From NCBI GenBank assembly GCA_949316235.1, contig OX438755.1, forward strand, positions 18,118,151 through 18,182,150: a stretch of 64,000 bases of DNA. Direction: 5' to 3'. Below, piece by piece: positions 1 through 9,155 of the stretch. Position 1 is the first letter of the stretch. Every line of letters starts with the position of its first letter. The stretch is from Oegoconia quadripuncta. Taxonomy: Eukaryota; Arthropoda; Insecta; Lepidoptera; Autostichidae. The notes beneath the pieces were generated by a model. That model was given only the letters and a program-made list of their open reading frames with translations. It had not been told where the DNA came from and did not search any database. The position numbers and the translations under genes are program-made.

Positions 1-1
1 T

Positions 2-2317
2 GAATCCAGTAATCTGCACATTCTTCCCTCAAGAGCTACTCACTTTTTTCCAAATTGTACTCCATCCCTTCTTGACTTAGTTATCGTGTCTTCTCTCAAT
101 CATGTAGTTAAACATGGTCAGCTTACAGCTGATGCCTTTTCGTATCACGACTTAGTCTTCCTTTCCTATAAAATTCGTCCACCCAAGGCTAAGCCAAGAA
201 TTCTTCTGCAACGCAATTTTGGTGGCATGAGCGTGGATCTTCTGAGAGAGGATGCCAATAAGGTCGACTGGTCTGCTATAGACGGTGAATCCAATGTTGA
301 CGAACAAGTATTCCTATTTAATTCTTTGTTGATTAATCTTTATGATGTTCATGCTCCTGTTCGCCCTGTTAGGATTAAACACTTGCCGGCACCCTGGTTA
401 ACGGAGGAAATTAAATCTTTAATGACTCAGAGAAATCGAGCTAAGGCTAAATACAAAATAAGGCCCTCTGATTATAATCGTGACAATTACCATCTTCTCA
501 GGAATCGCTGTAATAGGATGTGTAGGGATGCACAAAGACGCCACATTCATCAGTCTGTAGAACAAGGTGACCCAGCCAAGATCTGGAAATTCCTTAGATC
601 ACTGGGAGTTGGCAAATCATGTAAAGACACCATACCTTCTGACATTAATATTAATAATCTAAATAATCACTTCTCATCTGCATCTTCCTTGGATAGCGAT
701 GTAAAACTTAAAACCATACGCCACCTTTCATCTTGCCCAACTCCCAATTATCCACTATTCTTCTTCAGTCAATTTGCCGATTGTGATGTTAAAAAGAACA
801 TTCTCTCTATCGCCTCTAACGCCGTTGGCGCAGATAATGTTAGTCGTAAAATGATACTTCCCCTGATTGATATTCTTACTCCCGTTATTACCAAAATTCT
901 TAATAACTCCATCTTTTCAGGAACTTTTCCTACCATGTGGAAAGATGCGCAGATTATACCCCTGCCCAAGAAACGAAATCCATCCTGCTTTTCGGATTTT
1001 CGGCCAATTTCAATTCTTTCCTTTTTATCTAAAGTTCTAGAGCGCCTCGTCCACAGCCAGTTAAACGTTTTCCTTAACAAAAATAATCTTTTTAATTCCC
1101 ATCAATCCGGTTTTCGCCCTGGACATAGTACGACTACCGCACTTGTAAAAATCACGGATGACGTTCGTTATGCTATGGAAAACCACCAGCTGACAGTCCT
1201 AACATTGCTCGACTTCAGCAATGCCTTTAATACTGTTGACTTCGATATTTTATTGGAATTGCTACGTTCTCTTAACATATCTCCAATGGTAATTGACTGG
1301 TTTCGTAGCTATCTGTATGGGCGACGGCAGCGGATACGCATTGAAGATTCTTTCTCTTCATGGTGTACTGTTTCTGCCGGCGTTCCACAGGGTGGCGTGC
1401 TTTCTCCCCTCCTGTTCGCTATTTTTATTAATTCTATCACTTTCAATCTATCTTCTTCCTACCACCTCTATGCAGACGATCTCCAAATTTATTCTCAGTC
1501 TACTTTAAGTGAACTGGCAAATGCTGTCAAAGTAATAAACACTGATCTTGCACTCATCCTAGAATGGAGTAAGTCCTTTGGTCTAAGGGTTAATCCTGCA
1601 AAAAGTCAATCTATAATTTTAGGCAGTAACACACTTATTTCAAGAATTGACTTTGAGCAACTCCCTCCAGTTGTGTTTGATGGTGTCAAGATTTTGTACA
1701 GCGAGAATGTTAAAAACCTTGGCATAATTTTTGACAGAACACTCTCCTGGCGTCCCCAAGTCGCCGAAGTCAGTAGGAAAATTTATGCGTCCATGAAATC
1801 CTTAAATAGACTGCGCAATTTCTTGCCTACTGCCACCAAAATTGCGTTAGCACAGTCACTTCTCTTACCTATTCTGGATTACGCAGACTGCTGCTACGCG
1901 GATGCCACAGTAGAGTTGATAAACAAACTCGACCGATTACAAAACGTTGCAATCAGATTCATTTTTGGTCTACGGAAATTTGATCATGTTTCCGAATATC
2001 GCAACCAACTCAAGTGGCTCCCCATTCGTCGTCGCAAGGATGTGCATATTCTCTCCCTCCTTTATTCCGTGTTGTTCAATCCCAAGACCCCTCAGTATCT
2101 TAAACAACAATTTCAATTCCTGTCTTCCACTCACAGTCTTCCCTTACGTTCCTCTGACAGTCTTCGTCTGTATGTCCCTCAAAATTTGTCTAAATCATAC
2201 GGCCAGTCCTTCACTTTGCAAGCTACTCGCCTCTGGAACTCTCTTCCTGAATCTATTCGTCGCTCTCCATCCTTAAATATATTTAAAGCTCAAGTCAAGG
2301 TGCTTTTTCTTCAATAG
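2..2317 (+). CDS. LINE ORF2 protein: end of AP endonuclease plus reverse transcriptase
   Basis: This frame encodes the polyprotein that nicks the target and copies the element RNA. It is open from base 2 to the TAA/TAG region at 2317, so the first visible GTG at 86 is not a real start. The upstream codons read TPSLLDLVIV, and SYHDLVFLSY follows, which is the C-terminal end of an AP-type endonuclease (normally SDHD). Counting residues from base 86, RT motifs are FRPISILSFLSKVLERL (about 305-325), the first catalytic Asp in LLDFSNAFNTVD (Asp376), GVPQGGVLSPLLF (432-444) and YADD (462-465). The C-terminal part contains the familiar LWNSLPESIR block. There is no stop or frameshift in more than 770 codons, so the copy is young or recently active. 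Clade assignment beyond CR1/Jockey group is inference. Confidence 0.9.
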   Translation, partial: ESSNLHILPSRATHFFPNCTPSLLDLVIVSSLNHVVKHGQLTADAFSYHDLVFLSYKIRPPKAKPRILLQRNFGGMSVDLLREDANKVDWSAIDGESNVDEQVFLFNSLLINLYDVHAPVRPVRIKHLPAPWLTEEIKSLMTQRNRAKAKYKIRPSDYNRDNYHLLRNRCNRMCRDAQRRHIHQSVEQGDPAKIWKFLRSLGVGKSCKDTIPSDININNLNNHFSSASSLDSDVKLKTIRHLSSCPTPNYPLFFFSQFADCDVKKNILSIASNAVGADNVSRKMILPLIDILTPVITKILNNSIFSGTFPTMWKDAQIIPLPKKRNPSCFSDFRPISILSFLSKVLERLVHSQLNVFLNKNNLFNSHQSGFRPGHSTTTALVKITDDVRYAMENHQLTVLTLLDFSNAFNTVDFDILLELLRSLNISPMVIDWFRSYLYGRRQRIRIEDSFSSWCTVSAGVPQGGVLSPLLFAIFINSITFNLSSSYHLYADDLQIYSQSTLSELANAVKVINTDLALILEWSKSFGLRVNPAKSQSIILGSNTLISRIDFEQLPPVVFDGVKILYSENVKNLGIIFDRTLSWRPQVAEVSRKIYASMKSLNRLRNFLPTATKIALAQSLLLPILDYADCCYADATVELINKLDRLQNVAIRFIFGLRKFDHVSEYRNQLKWLPIRRRKDVHILSLLYSVLFNPKTPQYLKQQFQFLSSTHSLPLRSSDSLRLYVPQNLSKSYGQSFTLQATRLWNSLPESIRRSPSLNIFKAQVKVLFLQ

Positions 2318-2402
2318 CTTACATCTACTTTACTTTCGACCGGTAAATTATATATACTATATTACCAGTTATAGTAATCCCCCCAAACTTATGTATTTAA
2401 TT

Positions 2403-2523
2403 ATTAATTATTATTATATATCATATTATATATATTATATTATTAATATAGATATTATTATTATATATCATGTTATATATATTATATTATTAATATAGAT
2501 ATTATTATTATATATCATATATA
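2403..2523 (+). repeat. AT-rich tandem repeat, 47 bp period, in the LINE 3' UTR
   Basis: The segment TATATATCATRTTATATATA recurs with the TCAT landmark at 2421, 2468 and 2515, which is exactly 47 bp spacing, giving about 2.6 units that contain only A and T except for isolated C/G bases. It sits between the ORF stop and the conserved tail stem-loop. Confidence 0.8.
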
Positions 2524-2751
2524 TGTAAATAACATGTATGTATTGGTATAAATTGTATGGATATATTTTATTTGTTGATTATTTAGTAATTATTGTTTCT
2601 CGTCACATATAGTGCTTATTAATGTTTTGCATACCTATAAGATAACACTTTTTGATTTCAATATGCTGAACTTTCAGATGTACTTAAGAATTAAGAAATT
2701 ATTTGTGCTAACCCACTTAAATACTTGTATTGAATTCCGTGATGATAGGTT

Positions 2752-2790
2752 TGCCTGGAAGAGATCGCTGTTAGCGATAAGGCCGCCTAA
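2752..2790 (+). other. Conserved stem-loop in the LINE 3' tail
   Basis: The core is ATCGCT-GTT-AGCGAT (2764-2778), preceded by CCTGGAAGAG and followed by AAGGCCGCC. Related copies occur in other LINE tails of the window (about 48575 plus strand, 48060, 60550 and 61060 minus strand), so it is probably an RNA structure used by the reverse transcriptase for template recognition. That role is inference. Confidence 0.6.
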
Positions 2791-3173
2791 TTTGTAGTTT
2801 CTATAAGATATTTAAATGTACCTTCCTTATTCAAACAATAAAGCGTATTTGATTGATTGATTGATTAAAGAAATACCCATCAATTGAGCATTTTTTTTTT
2901 TAAGAAACACATTTTTAAAATTTAGCTTATTTAGTTAATGTTTAATCTTTAGCAATTGTCACTACATTTGCAACACTTTTATTGAATATTTTAAGAAAAT
3001 TGCGGTTATTCATTTTTCCGAGGTCAAACCGTATTCTCCCTGGGCTATATTGAATCCACACCGTCTGTTAATTTGGAATCCTTAATCACCTTTATTCACG
3101 CTAAAATCTCTCTGGAATACTGAGCCTTGAACGCGTGATGTTGTTTTCTTACAACATGTTCTTCTATTTCCAG

Positions 3174-3418
3174 GGCGTAAAACTCCTAAAACTCAAAAAC
3201 CCCTGGTCACACCTCCGATGGCGGGGCAACTACTCCGAGCTAGACAGCGTCCACTGGACCCCTGCCCTTCGAAACGAGCTCGGCTACGACCCGGATTCTG
3301 CCGCCCAATACGACAACGGAGTATTTTGGATAGATTACAGCAGCATACTAAAGTTCTTTGAGGTGTTCTATTTAAATTGGAATCCGGAGATATTTAAATT
3401 CACATACTGTACACACCA
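3174..3418 (+). CDS. Capn7: Calpain-7 exon: catalytic Asn and end of PC2
   Basis: The acceptor is TTCTATTTCCAG ending at 3173 and the donor is CCA|GTAAGT at 3419. The exon begins in frame and ends with two bases of a codon (CA). It carries KNPWSHLRW with the active-site Asn, then [20 protein letters not shown] and [13 protein letters not shown], the conserved end of the protease core. Confidence 0.92.
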
Positions 3419-6400
3419 GTAAGTGGTTTTTCCTTTAGTATTCCTTATTTGGCGACCGATTGGTGTAGTGGATAGTGACCCTATCAGCGAAACCAACGGT
3501 TGCGGGTTCGAATCCCGCGAGGGGTAAGTGTTTGTGTGATGAATACGAACATTTATTCCCGAGTCTTGGATGTTAATATAAATATTTATGTATGTTTATT
3601 CGTTATCTAGTACTTATAGCGCAAGCTTTGCTTAGTTTGGGACTTGATGATTGGTGTAAGTGTCCGAAATATTTATTTATTTATTATACTTTTTTAAATT
3701 GTCCAGCGTGCCCGTAGACTCCTAAGTTTCGGCTCACTTATGCGTATAAAGTATGGACCTAATAGCAGCCCTTTTCTCATATAGTTGCCTATTGCAACAC
3801 GGAACGCTGTCCTTTGTGATCACCTTTGTCGGTCCGTGTGTCACAGCCGTTTCAGATAGTACTTGACGGATCGCGCGGCTGCTGTCCACTACTGAACATA
3901 GGCCTCTCCCATACAATTCCAGAGTGATCGATTTGAAGCGGCCTGCATTCAGCAAATTCTCGCGACTTTAGTGGACGTCCTACGCTGCGCTTGCCGTTGT
4001 GTGGTCTCCTCTCGAGAACTATAATGCCCGACCGGCCATCAGTCCTTTGAGCTGTGCCCTGCTCACTGCCACTTTAAGTTGTTACCTACATTCATCTACG
4101 GATTTCTTAATCCTGATTCGATCACGTAGTGAAAAGCTGAGCATCGCCCTCTCCATAGCTCGTTGTGTGACTTTGAGCGTTCTTATGGACCCATAGTGAG
4201 AGACTACGTTTCAGTGCTATAAATAATCGCTGGTAACACACACTGATTAAAGACTTTCGTCTGCAAGCACTGAGGTGTTCTGAACGACAAACTCCTGGTA
4301 AGGCTTCGGCATCAATATATATGGCGAGTACTTGACTCACGTTAGGGTTGCCGACGAAATTGTAGTCATGTCAGGATCGATGATGGAAGATCTCAGCACT
4401 ATGCTGGAAGACTTCTATGTATCTCAATAAGTGGGACTAAATATGACATGCGACGTGGGCAAAACTAAAATTAGGGCGAATACGAAATGCCCGCACCAAT
4501 AGGAACTCTATTTCTCGAAGTTGTAAGCGATTATGTCTATTTAGGACAAGAGTACTGACTAGACAGGTCCAACTTCCAGAGAGAGGGGAATCGACGAATC
4601 CAACTCGGGAAACTGCGTAGTTCGGGAAACTGCGCAGCGTCTTCTCCTCCATTACATTTCATTTGATTGTTATTCTTTCAGGAAGTGGGACGTGGGAAGC
4701 GGGCCAGTAAAAGATGCGTACAGTGTGGGCGACAATCCGCAGTTCTCCCTACACGTGCAAGCCAAAGGGTGTGTATGGTTACTACTGACAAGGCACATCA
4801 CGCAGATAGCTGACTTCAAAGATAACCAGGAGTACATAACTCTGCTGGTGTATAAGAACAACGGGAGGAGAGTGTATTATCCAAGTGAGTATTGACTCTT
4901 CCATCCAAACCTCGAATAATAACTAAAGCCAAAAAATGGTTCCTACGCTGTGGGCGGGGCGTAAAATAGAGACAGCGTGCGCAGTTCCGGCTGTCAGAGA
5001 TAAGACGGCCAGTCCCCCAAATAAGATGGGGTTTTCGGGTCCATACGCTTCCACGTTCGGCCTCTTAATATATGTGTGATTGGGGTCATGTATTAACCCT
5101 GTGGTGACACAGTATAAGTGAGTGCACCCCGCTCTCGCCAGTGTTCCCCTGTCGCGTACCTGTACCACTCGCGTTTGTGCACATCCTTCAACCACCTCTT
5201 GGGAAGTCGGTTAATTCATAAATCAAAATTGTATATGGTGTATACGTTTCGCTAGTAAAGGGGGGCGACTCACGGAGTCGCGCAGAGGTAAAAGTATGTA
5301 TAGAGAGAAGTGGACTGTATTAAGCGATATATGATTATAATATTCAGCCTTCAGGTACAGCGAAATGCTATCACAATACGATTGTGATATGCTGTACTAT
5401 CAAACCTTTCGACTTGAATAAGAATAGGCAAAAGCACCACTCACCTCCGTTGCTTAGTAGAGGACAACAGCCACGGGCCGCTCTCTGCAAGACACGCTAG
5501 GTTCTTTGCTATGTATCAATCAATCAATCAATCAATCATTTATTTATTTGTGATTTATTTTAACAATTGCATAGTGCGCGTATAAGGGGCGCGTGCGTCA
5601 AGAGGCGCCCTCTCACTGGTGAAGTGCGAACCACGCGGTAAGCCCCGACATTTGGTCGGAAAAGTAAGTAGGTACCTAAGTCAATTCAGACGATAGGATT
5701 GATCTAACATATGGTGTGCGGACTATAAATAAAACGGTGAATAGTTTATTGACTTTTATTGCATACACCAGTGAACTTACCTCTGATATATATATATATG
5801 TACAGTCAGTTACAAATATACGTGGTGATTCTAAACATATCACCAACACAACCCGTTGTGCAAAAAAATATATAGAATCTCATATCTTTCTTCCCAGTGA
5901 ACCCACGCCCCTACATAGACGGCGTACCAATCAATAGTCCCCACTACCTCTGCAAAGTAACCGTTGAGGAGGGAAGCGACGATCGCTACACCCTTGTCGT
6001 GTCGCAGTACGAGAAGACGAAAACCATCTTGTACACGTTGCGGGCTTACGCATCCTGCCCGTTCTCGTTGAGGAAGATTGAGCCATATCCCTACAGTAAA
6101 ACGGTGAGTTTTTCAAAATGTCCGAACGCTTTTAGTTTTTATCCACCGAAGTGCCAATGGAAAGTACAGTTTATAAATCGAGAAGTCCGTCTGGCAACTA
6201 TAGTTGCCAAAATTCGCGCTTCTAAATTTCGGCTCGAATATAATATAATAATAAATAAATATTTCGGACACTTACACCAATCGTCTAGTCCCAAACAGTA
6301 TTTCTGTCTCTTTTACAGATTCGCGGCGAATGGTCTGGCATCACAGCTGGGGGTTGTGAGAATCATCCCGACACATACCGCCATAATCCCAAGTACATCA

Positions 6401-8412
6401 TGACCGTGCCACATTCGAGGGTGCCATGTCACGTGGCGATCCAATTGAAGGGGCCCAAGGAATACCAGATCGGCTTTGATGTGAGAGTCGAGTCACTTGA
6501 CGATCCGACTGTGACCGCGCCGTTCTTGAAGGAGTCCTCGGGCCCTTACAGGTATATATACATTATATTTAGTTTTAAGACTTATTAAGAGAGCTTATAC
6601 CGTCCAGTGGCGCGCTCATTTGATTAAGATTCCTTTTTAAAAACAGCATAAATCAAAATATTGCTCTCTGCACTCGAAAAGCTTTAAATCTAATTATATG
6701 TAATACCTGAATAGCTTTAATCACCGTTATTTTTGAGAATTTTCTGTTTTCTATTATTGATAAAATCGTCCACTTTTTTATAAACGTGAATTTTGGAAAA
6801 TAATAGTTAATAATAATAAATATAATAAATAAATATCCTTTGACATACACACAGCGCGATCTAGTTCCACAGTAAGCAACTATAGGCTTGTGTTGTGGAT
6901 ACCAGACGGTTGATATACTACATAAATACATTTTTATTTGTAAGTAAATACTTATTATAAATGAAAACACCCATAACTCGGGTACACATCATCACACAAA
7001 CATATGCCCCTAGCGGGATTCGAACCCGGGACCTGTTGGTATAGTGGTAAGAAATTCTAACCACTACACCAAACAGTTATCAAAGATTAAAAAAAGTGTT
7101 GTTAAATAAAAAAAATATTGTATTTGTAATTAGTTTTTAGAATCGAGTACAGATCAAAACGATTTTTTTTTTATTATACTGTATTTTAAAAGAAATCTAA
7201 ATATATCTAATGAGGACTCCACTGGACGTAATAAACCCTCTTAATCATTCTCAAGTATTTAATATGACCAGATAGCAAAGCATTAACATTTTTACGACCC
7301 TTATAAAACCTAAAGGCACTTTTTACAACCGAGGACCGAATGAAATGCTATTTAGAAGGTGTGTTAATTATCACCGGACTAATGGGATGCGGAAGTTAAA
7401 ATGAGCAATTTCTCTATGTTTTGGCGAACAGCGCTCTCTCCGTATTTCAGGTTTAAAAAGGGTTGCCACAAAAAAGACATTCCGGGCATATTCCGGACAA
7501 GTGTAGAAAATTCCGGATATTTTCTTCAAATTACATAAAATTCGCAATAATATGAGATTATTGTGGTTAAAAGAGTTTTCATTCATTGGTCAAAAGAAAG
7601 GAATAGTTTTTCTATAGAATTCGATTATTTTAACCCAATATAAAATAGATCAATTGCATTCTAGAAAACAATTATGACGCCCTGCTGCAGGGTATTTCTA
7701 GGAATCTCAAAAATCAAGAATAACTACCTAAGTAGCTTCTGCTAAATTCCGAACGCCTTTGAATTCCCCCGCATTCTGGATACAGAGCCGAAATCCCTGA
7801 CATGTCAGGAAAATTCCGGACGTATGGCAATCCTAGGTCTAAGGCCCCCCCCCGTATTTAGAATATTGCTCAAGCGTAAATCCGCGCTCAAGGAAGAAAT
7901 GCCGCTATGCAAGATACACAAAGCTGTCACTTTTTAACTGTTCTCAAGCGGAGATCTCTGCTTGAGTAACATCCTGTAATACTGGCCTAAGAGGGTGGTC
8001 TATGGTACTTTTTTTTTTAATGTGAGAGGGCGGCAAACGAGCATGCGGGTCACCTGATGGAAAGCAATCACCGCCGCCCATGGACACCCGCAACACCAAA
8101 AGGGTCACAGATGCGTTGCCGGCCTTTTGAGGAAGGTGTAGGCTCGTTTCTTGAAGATTCCAATGTCGTACTCATTCGGGAATACCGCTGCAGGCTATCC
8201 TACACTATTGCTGCAGGTACTAGTGCTTCCCTGTTGATGTTACTAATTATTGAACGTTTTTTTACAGATCTGGTTACGTAATGTTAGAGCTGCTAAGTCT
8301 GCCCGTCGGCCGGTACATCGTTTGTGTCTCAACGTACTATCCAAACAATGAGGGTCCATTCCTACTGGAAGTGAAGTCGACCTGCGAACTGACCTGTGAG
8401 AGGCGCAGCTAG
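3174..8412 (+). CDS. Capn7: Calpain-7 (PalB-type calpain), C-terminal half, five exons
   Basis: Calpain-7 is a cytosolic Cys protease whose N-terminal MIT domains bind ESCRT-III proteins; it is the animal relative of fungal PalB/Rim13. Exons 3174-3418, 4682-4884, 5898-6103, 6319-6551 and 8268-8412 total 1032 nt and give 343 residues plus TAG. The segment opens with [16 protein letters not shown], where Asn9 is the catalytic Asn, followed by the end of the PC2 subdomain. Two C2-like/CBSW domains follow, marked by [44 protein letters not shown] and the [15 protein letters not shown] block. From the catalytic Asn to the stop there are 334 residues, close to the human protein as I remember it. 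All splice sites are GT/AG with matching phases and no stops, so the gene looks intact. Catalytic Cys, His and the MIT domains are upstream of the window. Confidence 0.93.
3452..3685 (+). mobile_element. SINE-A copy in calpain-7 intron 1
   Basis: It has a tRNA-like head (GCGACCGATTGGTGTAGTGG with A-box and GGTTCGAATCCCGCG B-box), then the family body ATGAATACGAACATTTATTC and TAGATGATTGGTGTAAGTGT, ending in an ATTTATTTATTTATT tail. It is almost full length and in host sense. Confidence 0.88.
3690..4290 (-). mobile_element. RTE LINE fragment, 3' part of a twin-primed copy (calpain-7 intron 1)
   Basis: Minus-strand reading gives [45 protein letters not shown] and GEAYVQQWT, in RTE C-terminal order but broken by stops and frameshifts. 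Pieces read in different frames, so it is a decayed pseudogene. The adjoining plus-strand piece encodes the part of the ORF immediately preceding this one. Confidence 0.8.
4290..4660 (+). mobile_element. RTE LINE fragment, inverted 5' part of the same insertion
   Basis: Plus-strand reading gives [45 protein letters not shown] and [10 protein letters not shown], which is the RTE palm (normally RFADDIVV) and the region just after it (FGKLR). A 13-14 bp duplication of CGGGAAACTGCG is present at its outer end. Orientation is opposite to the adjacent fragment; see findings. Confidence 0.75.
4682..4884 (+). CDS. Capn7: Calpain-7 exon: first CBSW/C2-like domain, first part
   Basis: The acceptor is TTATTCTTTCAG ending at 4681 and the donor is CCAA|GTGAGT. 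Joined to the previous CA it reads [20 protein letters not shown] and continues to [19 protein letters not shown] and RRVYYP. It ends with one base of a codon. The domain start matches the calpain-7 pattern [11 protein letters not shown]. Confidence 0.92.
4931..5110 (+). mobile_element. SINE-D fragment in calpain-7 intron 2
   Basis: GTCAGAGATAAGACGGCCAG, CCCCCAAATAAGATGGGGTT and CTTCCACGTTCGGCCTC followed by TGTGTGATTGGGGT match the middle and end of SINE-D in plus orientation. The left flank AAAAAATGGTTCC plus GTGGGCGGGGCG recurs inverted at about 9200-9256. Confidence 0.65.
5514..5640 (-). mobile_element. 5'-truncated LINE tail in calpain-7 intron 2
   Basis: (CAATCAAT)n followed by CATTTATTTATTTGTG is the reverse complement of an AATAAATAAATGATTGATTGATT ending. 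About 100 bp of upstream tail (GGGGCGCGTGCGTC) can be followed. The tail microsatellite is the same as that of the LINE at 1-2866, but the body is different. Confidence 0.5.
5898..6103 (+). CDS. Capn7: Calpain-7 exon: middle of the C-terminal domains
   Basis: The acceptor is TTTCTTCCCAG ending at 5897 and the donor is ACG|GTGAGT. It reads (M)[18 protein letters not shown], then [20 protein letters not shown] and SCPFSLRKI. It ends at a codon boundary. The segment corresponds to the end of the first beta-sandwich domain and the linker strand to the second. Confidence 0.92.
6243..6300 (-). mobile_element. SINE-A 3' tail fragment beside a calpain-7 splice acceptor
   Basis: AAATAAATATTTCGGACACT, TACACCAATCGTCTAGTCCC is the reversed end of SINE-A. 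It stops at about 6300, leaving only the polypyrimidine tract TCTGTCTCTTTTACAG before the exon at 6319. Confidence 0.75.
6319..6551 (+). CDS. Capn7: Calpain-7 exon: second CBSW domain
   Basis: The acceptor is TGTCTCTTTTACAG ending at 6318 and the donor is TACAG|GTATAT. It reads [45 protein letters not shown] and [12 protein letters not shown]. GxWxxxTAGGCxN is the hallmark start of the calpain beta-sandwich repeat. A reversed SINE-A tail ends only about 18 bp before this exon. Confidence 0.93.
6820..7080 (-). mobile_element. SINE-B copy in calpain-7 intron 4
   Basis: The minus strand has a tRNA-like head (GTTTGGTGTAGTGGTTAGAA and GGGTTCGAATCCCGCTAGGG), body ATGTGTACCCGAGTTATGG and tail TATTTATT. 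It is full length with small deletions near the head. Confidence 0.82.
7458..7835. mobile_element. Probable degraded hAT-type MITE in calpain-7 intron 4
   Basis: The left end AAGGGTTGCCA and the reversed right end TAGGATTGCCA form TIRs, and repeated ATTCCGGAC motifs lie inside both ends. The flanking octamers GGTTTAAA (7450-7457) and GGTCTAAG (7836-7843) agree at 6 of 8 positions, fitting an aged hAT TSD. Confidence 0.45.
8009..8200 (-). mobile_element. 5'-truncated LINE tail just upstream of the last calpain-7 exon
   Basis: Minus-strand reading gives [34 protein letters not shown] and stop, then CATGCTCGTTTGCCGCCCTC and poly(A). The same C-terminal tail occurs at 16827-17290, 40969-41050 and 61243-61480. 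It lies about 70 bp upstream of the terminal exon. Confidence 0.82.
8268..8412 (+). CDS. Capn7: Calpain-7 terminal exon
   Basis: The acceptor is GTTTTTTTACAG ending at 8267. After completing the split Arg codon it reads [20 protein letters not shown], then [18 protein letters not shown] and stops at TAG 8410-8412. G.Y..LEL..LP.G.Y...PST...EGPF.L is the closing strand pattern of calpain domain III-like modules. The last 11 residues (CELTCERRS end) are rich in Cys and Arg and less typical. Confidence 0.9.
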
Positions 8413-8888
8413 AAGGCCAGAGGGAGAAGGGAGGTCCTACAGCTTTTGAGAGGGAATTTATAACATTTATAAATATAGTTATATTGAACTAAATATTGAT
8501 CTGTGCGCGAGGCGTCCATGTGTTCAATCCGCGATGAACTACTATTGATTGATGTGCTCTTTAATAGTACCAGCACCAGAGCCCAGGATGGTTCTTTACG
8601 GTCGCATTATGTATAGTGCTTTTCTTAAAAACAAATGAATCCCAATTATTCCTGCCTTTTTACCGCATTTACTTTTTTAAATTTGCATACAAACTTTTGC
8701 ACTAGAAAATCACTTTGTTAGTCGTTTAAAAACCATAATGTGGATAGTTCCAGATCCAAATCATGTATTATAACGCTACGAATAATAATTGTATAGAGAA
8801 GTAACTCTCCAACTTTGATTTTGGTTCCATTTACGCAAACAAACTAACAGTCATTACAACGAAGCACTCACAGTGGTCATGATAAGAG
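8413..8888 (+). other. Presumed calpain-7 3' UTR and flank
   Basis: AT-rich sequence without repeats I recognise. I see no canonical AATAAA between the stop codon and the SINE-C at 8889, so the cleavage site is unknown; a variant signal is possible. Confidence 0.4.
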
Positions 8889-9155
8889 CGTCGGTGGATC
8901 AGCGGTTAAGACTCGGTCTCCCAATTTGGGGAGGTCCGGGTTCAATAACCAGGCTGGATAAGTACGTTATGTTTTTAAATTTATTTACTTATGTGTATTT
9001 ATCCGACTGCTCTGAAACGGTGAAGGAAAACATCGTGAGGCAACCTGCATGCCTGAGAAATAAAAAATTATAGGCATGTGAAGTCCCCAACGCTCATATA
9101 CGAGGGAAGGCTTATATCCCTGCAGTGGGATGTATACGGGCTGAGATGATGATGA
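8889..9155 (+). mobile_element. SINE-C copy
   Basis: The tRNA-like head is GTCGGTGGATCAGCGGTTAA and GGTCCGGGTTCAATAACCAG. The body is CCGACTGCTCTGAAACGGTG and AGGCATGTGAAGTCCC, and the 3' end GCAGTGGGATGTATACGGGC is followed by GATGATGATGA, a tail of RTE type. Confidence 0.85.

Larger units (their letters stand above)
1..2866 (+). mobile_element. Non-LTR retrotransposon (CR1/Jockey group), cut by the window edge
   Basis: The element consists of an open endonuclease/reverse transcriptase frame to 2317, an AT-rich 3' UTR containing a 47 bp tandem array, a stem-loop at 2764-2778, an AATAAA at 2837-2842 and a terminal (GATT)n tail ending at about 2866. A microsatellite tail instead of poly(A) is usual in CR1/L2-like elements. 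It lies in sense orientation in the intron upstream of the first visible calpain-7 exon, so its AATAAA could act on the host transcript. The 5' end is outside the window. Confidence 0.88.

Noticed and set aside
769..1080. 103-codon ORF on the minus strand
   Set aside because: Shadow of the LINE reverse transcriptase frame on the other strand.
3452..3540. tRNA gene calls at the heads of SINE-A, B, C and D copies
   Set aside because: Each is followed by the same SINE body and tail, and the acceptor stems do not pair properly; they are tRNA-derived SINE promoters.
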